Of a stretch of 64,000 bases of DNA, positions 17,780-26,849 are shown piece by piece. The stretch is taken from the NCBI RefSeq assembly GCF_900105135.1, contig NZ_LT629741.1:1922001-1986000 (forward strand). Direction: 5' to 3'. The DNA comes from Gramella sp. MAR_2010_147 (lineage in GTDB: Bacteria > Bacteroidota > Bacteroidia > Flavobacteriales > Flavobacteriaceae). The stretch's first letter is position 1. The number at the start of each line of letters is the position of its first letter. Position numbers and translations under genes: made by a program. The notes beneath the pieces are model-generated. The model was given only the letters and a program-made list of their open reading frames with translations. It was not told the origin of the DNA and did no database searches.

Positions 17780-19390
17780 TTGGTCCTCAGTATGTTTTTT
17801 ATAAGCTTTATAAGTTTCTGTCAGCAAAATACTTCGGAGAGAAAACTTCCCAACGTCGTTTTTATTCTTGCCGATGATGTTGGTTATACCAATCTGGGGA
17901 TTGATGGCGGCACTGTACCCACTCCTAATATTGATAGCCTTGCAAGAATGGGAATGCGTTTTACAGATGCTCATTCACCAGCTGCATTATGTGCACCATC
18001 AAGATTTAGTTTATTAACCGGAAGTTATCCCTATAGAAATGGCAGACCGGGCGGATCCTGGGATGTAAACAATAGTTCAGCATTTAGTGTAAATGGCGAC
18101 AGAACCAAAGCAGGAAGACATATTACCGTTGGGGAGATCATGCAGAATGCAGGTTATAAGACAGCTTTCTTCGGAAAAATGCATTTAGGTGGTGACGTTT
18201 ATGATACTGATGGAAATCTTATTAGGGAAAAGGAAAAAATAAATACCATGGATTATAGCCGTGGGGTTGAAGACGGGTTAAACAAGCACGGTTTTGATTA
18301 CTGGTTGGGACTTCTTAGCGGAATTCAGCATGAACCTTATGCGTATTTCGAAAATGGTAAATACCGCCCTGTAGATCCTGATAATCCGGCCACCAATGAA
18401 AGTACCAGGTTATTGAAGAATGGCTTTTACAAGGTGAGCGGCAACGGACTTTCAGAAATTGTAGAAGCCGGCAGAGTTCCCGCCAGAGGAGATGAAGATT
18501 ATGATTCGAGCCAGGCCGGCATCATTCTTTCCAATGGAGCAGTCAATTTTATAGATCAACATTTAACGACAAATAAAGAGAGTGGAAATGATCAACCCTT
18601 TCTTCTATATTATTCTTCTCAGGCAATTCATGTTCCTCATTCTCCCCCATTCGATTTTGATGGAAATCCGGAAAACATCGATGAGCAGGTTTATGGGAAG
18701 ACTGGCGCCATGACTTCAGACGTACTTTACGAACTGGATTTGCAGGTTGGGAAGATCATGAATAAATTAAAAGAGGAAGGAATTCTGGAAACTACACTCA
18801 TTATTTTCACCAGCGATAATGGGGCTTTATGGCCAAACGTTACCCATTATGGTAATCCCGAACACGACAATAATGGTGTTCTTAGAGACTACAAAGCTTC
18901 TATTTATGAAGGAGGGCACCGTGTTCCGTTTATCGCAAGCTGGGGTGATGGAACCTCCGAAGGATCTGTTATAAAACCCGGAACAGTTTCAGACCAAACA
19001 ATAATTGGTCACGACTGGGTAGCCACCATGTATGAGTTTACCCAACAGAATATGCAGGAAGATCAGGCGAAAGACAGCTCTTCCTTAATGTCCATTTTTA
19101 CCGGAAAACAATCTGAAGAAGATCCTCTTCATGATTTTATAATCTACCAGGCAGGTTTCGCATTCACAGGAGCAATAAGACAGGGCGATCTCGTACTTGT
19201 GGTGGATCGGGATAATAAGGCAACAGAACTTTACGATCTATCTAATGACCTTTCTCAGGAACAAAATCTTATTGAAGATGAGAATTATTCAGAAACAGTA
19301 AAACGTTTAAGAACAAAATTTTTAAAATATAATGATCATGACACTGAAACTATTGAACCCAGGACTACAAAGGCTTTTAAGGTAAGATAA
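17780..19390 (+). CDS. Secreted sulfatase (formylglycine-dependent, Cys type)
   Basis: About 536 residues. The activation motif CAPSR (Cys71 from the TTG at 17780) is the site of formylglycine formation; NVVFILADDVGY supplies the metal-binding Asp pair, with GKMHLGG, IFTSDNGALWPN and the C-terminal subdomain (ATELYDLSNDLSQEQNL) also present. It would remove sulfate esters from polysaccharides or small molecules outside the cytoplasm; a sulfatase-maturing enzyme must be encoded elsewhere. The start is uncertain: only TTG 17780 or ATG 17792 is in frame, while the ATG at 17767 is one base out of frame with a good signal-peptide n-region (WRQLLVLSMFF). No SusCD or glycoside hydrolase gene is adjacent, so the substrate is unknown. 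Confidence 0.9.
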   Translation: MVLSMFFISFISFCQQNTSERKLPNVVFILADDVGYTNLGIDGGTVPTPNIDSLARMGMRFTDAHSPAALCAPSRFSLLTGSYPYRNGRPGGSWDVNNSSAFSVNGDRTKAGRHITVGEIMQNAGYKTAFFGKMHLGGDVYDTDGNLIREKEKINTMDYSRGVEDGLNKHGFDYWLGLLSGIQHEPYAYFENGKYRPVDPDNPATNESTRLLKNGFYKVSGNGLSEIVEAGRVPARGDEDYDSSQAGIILSNGAVNFIDQHLTTNKESGNDQPFLLYYSSQAIHVPHSPPFDFDGNPENIDEQVYGKTGAMTSDVLYELDLQVGKIMNKLKEEGILETTLIIFTSDNGALWPNVTHYGNPEHDNNGVLRDYKASIYEGGHRVPFIASWGDGTSEGSVIKPGTVSDQTIIGHDWVATMYEFTQQNMQEDQAKDSSSLMSIFTGKQSEEDPLHDFIIYQAGFAFTGAIRQGDLVLVVDRDNKATELYDLSNDLSQEQNLIEDENYSETVKRLRTKFLKYNDHDTETIEPRTTKAFKVR

Positions 19391-19593
19391 TTGACATGTT
19401 ATATTAAATTTTAATGAACTTTTCATGAAATTAATGACATTTCCAACACACAATATGGGGTTTAAAACATCTGGAAATGGCAAAGGTCTTCAGAATTTGA
19501 GGGATAGAAATAGATATCAAAAAAGTCTGCCCGAAATTAGATAAAAAAGTTAGCATTCATCCCAAACCTACTTTCTGGCTTCAGTATTTTCAA

Positions 19594-19995
19594 TTATTTT
19601 ATGCGAACTACGTTTTCCTTACTGAAAAGAGTTTTTCTAAATTCATCCGGCTTTTTCTCATTTAAAAGATCCAAACTTCCTTTGGCTTTGATAAGTTCAG
19701 CAAAATGCTTTTCCCTAAGATCATATTGCTCCTTCCCGGCATAGGTAGTGATTAAAATAAAACTAATGGGATATTCTAAACCTGGAGATGTTTCCAGCAT
19801 TTCAAAAGATGAAATATATCCTTCTTTTACTGCGCTTTCACGAAGTTCTTTCCAGTTTTTCTGATAATAAAACAATGCTTCTTCTTTATGATCATTTAAA
19901 ACCTCCACAAAATCTATCGTTGAAATTTCTGAAGTTTTCTGTGAATAGCTAAAAACACTTATCAGGCCAATTAGAATGAATATGATAATTCTCAT
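19594..19995 (-). CDS. Small exported protein of unknown function
   Basis: 133 residues with a clear signal peptide (FILIGLISVFSYSQ, cleavage near residue 19). The mature part is charged and mostly helical with no Cys, and has a conserved-looking centre (SFEMLETSPGLEYPISF and YDLREKHFAELIK). I do not recognise the family. It stands alone between a sulfatase gene and another secreted-protein gene and looks genuine because of its start, signal peptide and coding composition. Confidence 0.7.
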   Translation of the reverse strand: MRIIIFILIGLISVFSYSQKTSEISTIDFVEVLNDHKEEALFYYQKNWKELRESAVKEGYISSFEMLETSPGLEYPISFILITTYAGKEQYDLREKHFAELIKAKGSLDLLNEKKPDEFRKTLFSKENVVRIK

Positions 19996-20282
19996 TTTAG
20001 GAATATTTAAATGAATTAGAAGATCATGTTCTGAAGATAGTCATATTTGCTTTTTTATTCTTATGCCTCGGCATATTTATCGAAAATCACCTTATATCTA
20101 CTGCTTTTCTCATCTTGATACTGGTTGCCTAAACACACACAAGTATCTAACTTACAGCCGCTTAATTAGTTTTTAATCAAGAAAAAAGACTAAATTAGAC
20201 AATCCCTATTTTATTTATCTGATTTACAGGTTTCTACCCCGAACATTTCCCTACGATATTTTACCAACCAAAATATTTAATA

Positions 20283-20756
20283 ATGAAAACAAAAACTACA
20301 ATTCTAATTTTATTCATTAGTCTAATTTTTATCAGTGAACATCTTAACGCTCAGGGAAACCCGGTTAAAATTAATCTGATGGTCAATACCCAGGAGATCA
20401 ATCAGGAAAACATCAACACGATGAGCAATTTTGGTCAACCCAATGATATTAGCAACGAAGAATATACTACTAATGTGAGAATGGGTGATATGGTGATATG
20501 GCAAGCCAGATCTGAAAATGGTAATGGTGACCACGTATATATTAAGGCCATAATTTATGAAGACGGGACCAGCCTTTTTGAAAGTAAGAGGTTAACCGAT
20601 AATAATACTCCGGGAGCTGTTGTGGGTATCATTGTAAATGGAAATCCCGGTGATTATGAAAAATACATCATAAAATTTGAGGTAGTTAAGAGAGGCCAGC
20701 AGTCCGGGAATATTTATAGAATAGATCCAAAGCTCAAACTTGTACCTCAAGAATAA
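20283..20756 (+). CDS. Small secreted protein of unknown function, paired with the adenylate cyclase
   Basis: 157 residues with a signal peptide ending LNAQG. The mature protein (about 135 residues) looks beta-rich and contains GDMVIWQARSENGNGDHVY and VNGNPGDYEKYIIKFEV, reminiscent of small periplasmic beta-sandwich proteins; no family is recognised. It ends 13 bp before the ATG of the TPR-adenylate cyclase, so the two are probably one transcript and this protein might act with the cyclase's periplasmic TPR part (inference). Confidence 0.72.
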   Translation: MKTKTTILILFISLIFISEHLNAQGNPVKINLMVNTQEINQENINTMSNFGQPNDISNEEYTTNVRMGDMVIWQARSENGNGDHVYIKAIIYEDGTSLFESKRLTDNNTPGAVVGIIVNGNPGDYEKYIIKFEVVKRGQQSGNIYRIDPKLKLVPQE

Positions 20757-20769
20757 CAAGCATTTATTG

Positions 20770-22620
20770 ATGATTAATACATCTGGATCACATACCTGTA
20801 CATTCAATAATTGGATTAATTTAGTCCTGTTTTGCTTAAATATCCTGTTACCCATAGCTTCTTATTCTCAGGATCAAACACGTGCAGATAGTATTGAAAA
20901 AATTTATAATTCCAGTAATAAAGCAAAACAGGATCTAAAAGTTTTAAAAGGCCTTGCCGAAAATACAATAGCTCCCTACATGAAATTAAAGTTTTCGAAG
21001 GAGCTACTTAAACATGCGAAAAAACAAGACTCTTCCAGCTATTTATATTCGGGGTATTTACAAAAAGGGAATGCCCTGGCATCTAGAGGAGATTTTAGCG
21101 ATGCCCTTGAAAGCTACTTTAAAGCAGCTTCAGTAGCAAAAAATGAAAAAGAGTTAGGCCTGATAAAGGTCACTCTTGGAGATGTCTATTCCCTTACTAA
21201 GAACCACGACAGGTCTATCAACTATTATAATGAAGCAATTGAAATTTTTAGAAGAACAAAGGATTCTTTGACGCTAGGTTCTGTAATTTTTAATGCCGGG
21301 GATGGCTATCTAAAAAATAATGAAATTGATAAAGCCATTTCATACTTAGAAGAAGCTGAAGTAATATTCGAAAATATCAATTTTAGCCTGGGCCTGGCAT
21401 ACTGTTCCGGCACTTTAGGACTTGCCTTTGCAAAATTAGGCAGAAATGAAGAAGCTGAAAAGAATATTAAACAAGCCATTCAAACGCTGGAAAAAGAAGA
21501 AGATTATTCTCCAATTTGTGAGTTTTTAAATGGAATGTCTGATATCTATACTGAAAAAGACCAGGACTCTACCGCCATAGAATTCGCAAGTTTAAGCAGA
21601 GAATTAGCAAAAATGTACGGTTTTAAAAATGAAGTTAGAGAAGCCAATTTAAAACTTGCCCAACTTTACGAAAAGACGGGTAATATGTCTGAAGCTTATT
21701 ATTTCTACAAAGAATACATTGTATATAAAGATAGTGTACTCAACGTTTCTACCGCACAAAATATGGCCGGCCTCAGGGCAGATTATGAAGTAGCTCAAAA
21801 ACAGGCCGAAGTTGATCTGTTAAGTGAACAGCGAAAAAATCAGCAGTTGGTAGTAATATCTATTGCCATAGCTTCTTTTTTAATTTGTTTGCTGGCTTTC
21901 GGACTTTATCGCAGAAACCGGTTTATTAAAAGAACCAGCGCGATCATAGAAAAAGAGAAAAACCGTTCTGAACTATTGTTATTGAATATCCTTCCTGAAG
22001 AAACTGCCCGGGAATTAAAGAAAAATGGAAAAGTTCGCGCGAAGAAATTTGAATCTGTTACTGTACTTTTTGCAGATTTTAAAAGATTCACACTAGTAGC
22101 AGAAAAACTTACTCCAGAAAGACTTATAAAAACAATAGATTACTATTTCTCCAAATTTGACAAGATCATGGAGAAATATGATATTGAAAAAATAAAAACC
22201 ATTGGAGACAGTTATATGGCTGCCAGCGGACTTCCATTTCCAAATCCAGATCACGCCTCCAGAATCTTGATGGCTGCCTTCGAAATGATTCAATTTGTAA
22301 AAGAAACCAAGGAGAACTCTCTTTATGATGATGCCGATTTTGATGTAAGAATTGGTTTAAATTCAGGTCCGGTAGTTGCCGGTGTTGTGGGCACTAAAAA
22401 ATTTGCATACGATATTTGGGGCGATACTGTGAATATCGCTGCTCGTATGGAATCTCACTCAGATATTGGCAGGATAAACATCTCAGAAAACACTTATGAG
22501 CTTATAAAAAGAAAGTTCGATTGTGAATACCGTGGAGAAGTAGAAGTTAAAAACGGCAGAATTTTAAAAATGTATTACGTTCACCATGCTAGAGAAAAAG
22601 AAAACAAAATAGCTGGTTGA
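20770..22620 (+). CDS. Membrane adenylate cyclase (class III) with periplasmic TPR repeats
   Basis: 616 residues from ATG 20770 (an in-frame TTG at 20740 would overlap the upstream gene). A signal peptide (ILLPIASYSQ) leads into about six TPR-like repeats (residues ~50-330), a coiled-coil stretch, one transmembrane helix (VVISIAIASFLICLLAFGLY) and a cytoplasmic cyclase domain (~430-605). Metal-binding Asp436 (LFADF) and Asp480 (TIGDSYM), purine-selecting Lys476 and Asp548 (YDIWGD), and Asn555 and Arg559 are all present. Lys plus Asp indicates ATP rather than GTP. It probably turns an envelope signal into cAMP; the Crp-like regulator in this window may or may not respond. Confidence 0.92.
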   Translation: MINTSGSHTCTFNNWINLVLFCLNILLPIASYSQDQTRADSIEKIYNSSNKAKQDLKVLKGLAENTIAPYMKLKFSKELLKHAKKQDSSSYLYSGYLQKGNALASRGDFSDALESYFKAASVAKNEKELGLIKVTLGDVYSLTKNHDRSINYYNEAIEIFRRTKDSLTLGSVIFNAGDGYLKNNEIDKAISYLEEAEVIFENINFSLGLAYCSGTLGLAFAKLGRNEEAEKNIKQAIQTLEKEEDYSPICEFLNGMSDIYTEKDQDSTAIEFASLSRELAKMYGFKNEVREANLKLAQLYEKTGNMSEAYYFYKEYIVYKDSVLNVSTAQNMAGLRADYEVAQKQAEVDLLSEQRKNQQLVVISIAIASFLICLLAFGLYRRNRFIKRTSAIIEKEKNRSELLLLNILPEETARELKKNGKVRAKKFESVTVLFADFKRFTLVAEKLTPERLIKTIDYYFSKFDKIMEKYDIEKIKTIGDSYMAASGLPFPNPDHASRILMAAFEMIQFVKETKENSLYDDADFDVRIGLNSGPVVAGVVGTKKFAYDIWGDTVNIAARMESHSDIGRINISENTYELIKRKFDCEYRGEVEVKNGRILKMYYVHHAREKENKIAG

Positions 22621-22671
22621 ATAATGGAATGAGTTAATTTTACTTTGAAGCCTTTTTGAATAAGACTTTTA

Positions 22672-22854
22672 TTATGACCTAATCCTGGATCTTCTAACTT
22701 TTGAGTCTACCATAAATCTCCCTGTAATAAGCCATCCTATTCCAAGCCCAATGAGCATTCCAGATAACAAATGCACATCTGTTCTATTAAAAAAATAACC
22801 GATAACAATTCCAACGATCAGGCTCCCTACACCCACGATCCTTACTTTATTCAT
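22672..22854 (-). CDS. Small two-helix membrane protein, unknown function
   Basis: 60 residues: two hydrophobic Gly-rich segments (GVGSLIVGIVIGYFF and LLSGMLIGLGIGWLITGRF) around a short loop, with a basic tail (SKVRRSRIRS). The composition is typical of a real small membrane protein and a downstream stop is present, but no family is recognised and no operon partner is close. Confidence 0.55.
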   Translation of the reverse strand: MNKVRIVGVGSLIVGIVIGYFFNRTDVHLLSGMLIGLGIGWLITGRFMVDSKVRRSRIRS

Positions 22855-23129
22855 GACTTAGCGTTTACAGGTCTCTGCAATACAATGCGGAGTAGGGACA
22901 ACATTTTATAGATAAGACCAAATTCGGGTAGTAAACTTAAAGAAATATTTAAATATTTAATGCGTTTTTGAAATAAAATTCACAAAAAAGCACCGCTTAT
23001 ATATTGAAAATCAGCTCTCCATTGCAAAATTACCTTTCTCAACACCTTAATTGTTGGCAATATTAAATAATGATCGTTTTTACGACTGTGCAATAAGCCT
23101 AAGAAACCGCTTTAAGTTAGCACTTAATA

Positions 23130-23765
23130 TTAATTCAAATAAAATCCTGCTCCTATTTCAGCTACCATAATATCATAGCCATCATTAATTTCATTGAAAT
23201 TTGCATTAGAAAGATGACGATACCCCATTCTTAAATCTATATAGAAGTTATTCAGTTTTTTGCTTGCGCCAAAGCCTATATTATCAGAAAAACCAATTCC
23301 TTTTGCCATTCTCTCTGTAGTGCGCTCAATATATCCAGGGCCTATACTTGCCAGGAAATAGACATCTAAATCTTTTCTAATGCTCTTTCGTAAGATCATT
23401 CCAAAATTCATAAAATACTCATTGAAAGATTTCAAAGTTTTCATTTCCTCCCTTCTTTCGTAGAGCAGGTGACCTCCAACGATAAATCTATCGCTTGTAA
23501 GCTGGTGTCTTACAAAATTCACTTCTGGCTGGAAGATAAACTCATAATCAAAGACACTTCCCGACTTTATTCGATAATAAATTTGAATTTTTCTTAAATG
23601 AACTTCGTAAAAATAGTCATCATCATAAAAAACAGGATTATCTACCGACCCAAAGCCCATATTTAATCCCATCTTATAAAATTTACCGTCATAAGGACGG
23701 TCTTCCTGAGCCTTTATAAGTGATATTCCTCCAATCAACAGAAGAATGATTAGAATATTTTTCAT
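23130..23765 (-). CDS. PagL-like acyloxyacyl hydrolase (lipid A deacylase) family outer-membrane protein
   Basis: 211 residues with a signal peptide (GGISLIKAQ) and a predicted eight-stranded beta-barrel ending GAGFYLN. Near the C-terminus the motif GYRHLSNANFNEINDG matches the PagL signature: His184 and Ser186 correspond to the catalytic pair, Asn194 to the conserved Asn eight residues later, and Asp198 sits where PagL has its acid. PagL enzymes remove the 3-O-linked acyl chain of lipid A in the outer membrane. The rest diverges strongly, so deacylase activity is inferred. Monocistronic. Confidence 0.72.
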   Translation of the reverse strand: MKNILIILLLIGGISLIKAQEDRPYDGKFYKMGLNMGFGSVDNPVFYDDDYFYEVHLRKIQIYYRIKSGSVFDYEFIFQPEVNFVRHQLTSDRFIVGGHLLYERREEMKTLKSFNEYFMNFGMILRKSIRKDLDVYFLASIGPGYIERTTERMAKGIGFSDNIGFGASKKLNNFYIDLRMGYRHLSNANFNEINDGYDIMVAEIGAGFYLN

Positions 23766-23982
23766 TTATGAGATCTAGGGTTCTGAATGTTTAGGAAACT
23801 GCAATTCATCAACAACGGTTAGGTATATAATATATAAAAGCCATACAAGTATTTTAAGGAAATAAACTCTGAGATTTCTTTTCAAAAATTATATTGTTAC
23901 TCTTTCACTAAAGTTAGCAAGTCTGTTATATAATGACCTGAAACTACAATTTTTAATTTATACTTTTCAGAATACATCCTAT

Positions 23983-24609
23983 TCACTTAGTATTCAGAAG
24001 TTTTTGAAATTTATCTATGAACAGTCCAACATGATACCCATCCATGAGCGCGTGGTTCACGTGTACCGAAACAGGCATGATCTTTTTATGACCATCATCT
24101 GTTAGCTTGCCAAATGAAATTTTAGGACAACTATCGTCTTTTCCCAAAGCCCTTGAATGTGACAGGGAAGAAAATTTAAGCCACGGCAATGCAGAATAGT
24201 GCACTTCATTCTGACGGATCTTGTCCAGCATTAATCCCTTTCCTGCTCTCACACGTTTGATCTCTTTTTCAGCATTCTTAAGAAAAATGTCCAGGTCATC
24301 ATCAAAAACAATATGTGAAAAACCGAAAGTATGATCGTCCCTGCTAACGGTAGCAGATGCGTTGATCTTTTCGTAAATAAAAACCTTATCATCTTCTATT
24401 CTATATTTAAATGGCTCTATAGAATTAACGGCTTTAGAAGAAAGGTATAGATAATAAAGAAAAAAAGAGATGCCCTCCTTTTTACTTTTTTCATACGCAA
24501 GGCTACAATCAACATCTACGGTAATTCCAAAAAATGATTCTTCAAATTTTGAAAAAAACTCGAAATGCTCCTTCCTGTTCCAGGTGGAAATATCTAATTC
24601 TGTCTTCAT
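23983..24609 (-). CDS. Chloramphenicol acetyltransferase-like (CatA family) O-acetyltransferase
   Basis: 208 residues, full CAT length. The catalytic motif is VNHALMDGYHVG: His186 and Asp190 match the CAT His195/Asp199 pair, with Asn in place of the preceding His. The N-terminal WNRKEHFEFF and FGITVDVDC are also family-like. Such proteins transfer acetyl from acetyl-CoA to a hydroxyl group; chloramphenicol is only one possible acceptor. The gene stands alone in a chromosomal setting with no mobile element nearby, so it may be an intrinsic enzyme with another substrate. Confidence 0.87.
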   Translation of the reverse strand: MKTELDISTWNRKEHFEFFSKFEESFFGITVDVDCSLAYEKSKKEGISFFLYYLYLSSKAVNSIEPFKYRIEDDKVFIYEKINASATVSRDDHTFGFSHIVFDDDLDIFLKNAEKEIKRVRAGKGLMLDKIRQNEVHYSALPWLKFSSLSHSRALGKDDSCPKISFGKLTDDGHKKIMPVSVHVNHALMDGYHVGLFIDKFQKLLNTK

Positions 24610-24644
24610 CTTTCGCTTAAATTTTCAGCTTTATTATGAAGTTG

Positions 24645-24652
24645 CAAAATTA
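24645..24652 (-). promoter_or_regulatory. Candidate -7 box of the CAT-like gene
   Basis: Reads TAATTTTG on the minus strand (full TAnnTTTG match), 36 bp upstream of the start codon; no TTG at a normal distance. Confidence 0.4.
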
Positions 24653-24692
24653 TGATTTTGAACAATATTTAAACTATCTTAAATATGCTTTT

Positions 24693-25580
24693 TCAAATTC
24701 GTTTGAAATTTCTGACTATCTCATCTCCGCTCCCGTAATAAGTTGATTTTTTAAGCAATACTTCCCCGCCAGTTTTAAGATCGAACTGCAGGCGCTCATA
24801 CATGCCTTCCGGAAGCCCGTCATATTCAAAAGTGTTTTTTCCGGTATAAGTGAACACTTTACCAAAAACATCATTTCTAATCCATAGATCTCCATCTTTT
24901 TTAAAGAACTCATTAATCTCACCGGTATCCACATTTCTGAACTTCCCAATAATACTTTCCAGTGCAGTATTGGTTGGCTTTAACTTGTCATTCATATTAC
25001 AGTCAAAAACTATTTTATGGATTTCTTCACTATCGTCTATTTTCAAAATTCTTCGTTTTGCGCGTGGACTTAGCGTAGAGGGGTCTTCATCTAAATGATC
25101 ATCTCCCTCAAAATAAATTTGGGTGATCAAACTTTGATATCCGGGCGCAGAAAACATCATATGGAAATGAGCCGGCCTTATTTCCCCTCCTCCAACATCA
25201 TAGGGAACCGGCATTTGAGTAGTAAACTTATACTTTCCGCTGTCATTACAATACGTGGTTCCTCTATACTTGAATTCTTCACTTGTATTATCGTACACCT
25301 CCTCATTAGAACAATGCCACAATTCTACTTTTGCATTTTTGTAGGGAGTACTACAGTCTTTATGTCTCACGACTCCTGAAAGTTCAACGACCTCTCCAGG
25401 CATGTCTTTAATCACCAGATTATTTCTAACCGGACTATCTGGTCTATAGAAAGGTCCTAAAATATCTGACGTAGTTTCGCAATCCCCGGCATAACCCAAT
25501 CCGTCAAATTTAATAAATCCTGAAGCTGAAATGGCGATCATACTGAGACCTGCCAGTTTTGTAAATTTTCTCCGTTTCAT
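24693..25580 (-). CDS. Exported intradiol ring-cleavage dioxygenase-like protein
   Basis: 295 residues. The N-terminus KRRKFTKLAGLSMIA resembles a twin-arginine signal. The core (~35-200) is the intradiol dioxygenase beta-sandwich, and all four non-haem iron ligands can be placed: Tyr96 (EEVYDN), Tyr127 (PVPYDVGGG), His138 and His140 (RPAHFH). These enzymes split catechol-type rings between the hydroxyls. A C-terminal extension of about 90 residues (WIRNDVFGKVFTYTGKN, GLPEGMYERLQFDL) is unusual for the family. No aromatic-degradation genes are near, so an envelope substrate is likely but unknown. Confidence 0.87.
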   Translation of the reverse strand: MKRRKFTKLAGLSMIAISASGFIKFDGLGYAGDCETTSDILGPFYRPDSPVRNNLVIKDMPGEVVELSGVVRHKDCSTPYKNAKVELWHCSNEEVYDNTSEEFKYRGTTYCNDSGKYKFTTQMPVPYDVGGGEIRPAHFHMMFSAPGYQSLITQIYFEGDDHLDEDPSTLSPRAKRRILKIDDSEEIHKIVFDCNMNDKLKPTNTALESIIGKFRNVDTGEINEFFKKDGDLWIRNDVFGKVFTYTGKNTFEYDGLPEGMYERLQFDLKTGGEVLLKKSTYYGSGDEIVRNFKRI

Positions 25581-25745
25581 AATTGTAGTTTTTAATTGAT
25601 AATTATGTTTACCGGATAAGTAGCGGAAAGGAAAAAATCTGAAGGGCGTCTCTTATAATTATCAATTTACAACAAATATTCAACTAACTGTGATACAACA
25701 CTTAACATTTAAAAACTAAACAAAAATGTTACATTAACTACCAGA

Positions 25746-26297
25746 TCAAACCTTTAGAGAACCTCTAAAACCTCTGCCCGCATAATACGACTCTGCACCA
25801 TTGTGATAGACAAAGACCTGCCCATATCGAAAATCGGCAAAAATAGCACCACCCAAATTCCTTATTTTAGAGGGAGTTTTTAACCAGCTTGAAGTTTTTG
25901 TATCAAAACTACCTGTAGCTTGCAGCTTTCTATATTCAGCTTCATTTAATATTTCAACACCCATAATTTTTGCTATTTCCATGGCGCTGTTTCTAGGCTT
26001 GTGTTTTTTCCTTGCCTTTAACGCCTTCTCATCATAGCAAAGACTTCTACGCCCATCCGGGCTTTCTGCGGAACAATCAAAAAAAATATACTGCTCACTT
26101 TCAGAATCAAAATCCACAACATCTGGGTCCCCACCTGTTATTTCCATTTCCTGTAAAGACCATAGTTTTTCAGGGTTCTTTTTCAATTTCATTTCAATAG
26201 GATCCCATTTAAGATCTTTATGCCGATGCCTGTTTTCTTCAAAACGAATTTTTAAGGTATTTAAGATTTCAGCTTGTTGCGCATTGGTTAATTTCAT
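25746..26297 (-). CDS. DUF4256 family protein
   Basis: 183 residues, soluble, matching my recollection of DUF4256: SLQEMEITGGDPDVV, FFDCSAESPDGRRSLCYD, NSAMEIAKIMGVEIL and the C-terminal GGAIFADFRYGQVFVYHNG. Function unknown; no catalytic set is evident. The lipoprotein gene downstream on the same strand begins within 540 bp upstream of this one's end in genomic order but forms a separate unit. Widespread in Bacteroidota and Firmicutes as a single-copy cytosolic protein, from memory. Confidence 0.8.
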   Translation of the reverse strand: MKLTNAQQAEILNTLKIRFEENRHRHKDLKWDPIEMKLKKNPEKLWSLQEMEITGGDPDVVDFDSESEQYIFFDCSAESPDGRRSLCYDEKALKARKKHKPRNSAMEIAKIMGVEILNEAEYRKLQATGSFDTKTSSWLKTPSKIRNLGGAIFADFRYGQVFVYHNGAESYYAGRGFRGSLKV

Positions 26298-26318
26298 TTT
26301 CTAAAAATTTAATCCGGC

Positions 26319-26816
26319 CTATTTTTTATATTCAAATTCAACAAAGTCACCGCTATCCTTTAAGAGAAGGAAACCCGGGAAAAATGATTTGGAACCTGCA
26401 TAATAAATCTCACGTCCTTTTTTTTCACCCGCATCTAGAGTTAAGATTTCTTTTGCATGTGCATCAATGGCAGATTTAATATCAAACCTTACAGGTGGCA
26501 GACAGTTTTTATTCTTATCACACAGTAGAATATTTTTTAGATCAACAGATTTCACTTCCTTTGATTTATTCCTGATCTCCAGCGTTGCTAAATATAATTT
26601 CCCAAATTCACCAGTTGAAGTGTTTTTAGAACTTTCGTTAAAAATAAGCCCATAGCTGTTCATTTGATTGTTCTGAGAAACAACTAACAATTCATATTCA
26701 ACATTATTAGACACTATCTTAAGATCGGGATTCCTTTCCATTAATCTGTTAGAAAAACAAGCGGAAAATCCAATAAGAATTAAGACTATAAAAATAGATT
26801 TTTTGAAAGTAAACAT
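26319..26816 (-). CDS. Lipoprotein of unknown function
   Basis: 165 residues. A type II signal peptide with lipobox FSAC (Cys at 20) shows lipid anchoring. The mature part looks like an Ig-like/DUF4352-type beta-sandwich (YLATLEIRNKSKEVKSVDL, CDKNKNCLPPV with two Cys, EILTLDAGEKKGREIYY). It lies 21 bp before the DUF4256 gene on the same strand, so the two may be co-transcribed. No function can be named. Confidence 0.72.
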   Translation of the reverse strand: MFTFKKSIFIVLILIGFSACFSNRLMERNPDLKIVSNNVEYELLVVSQNNQMNSYGLIFNESSKNTSTGEFGKLYLATLEIRNKSKEVKSVDLKNILLCDKNKNCLPPVRFDIKSAIDAHAKEILTLDAGEKKGREIYYAGSKSFFPGFLLLKDSGDFVEFEYKK

Positions 26817-26849
26817 GATTTGGGTGTACTACGAAAGCCTTTTAATTAC

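Noticed and set aside
20062..20075. TATGCC-TC-GGCATA hairpin
   Set aside because: The two-base loop is too small for a stable RNA hairpin and no U-tract follows on either strand; not called as a terminator.
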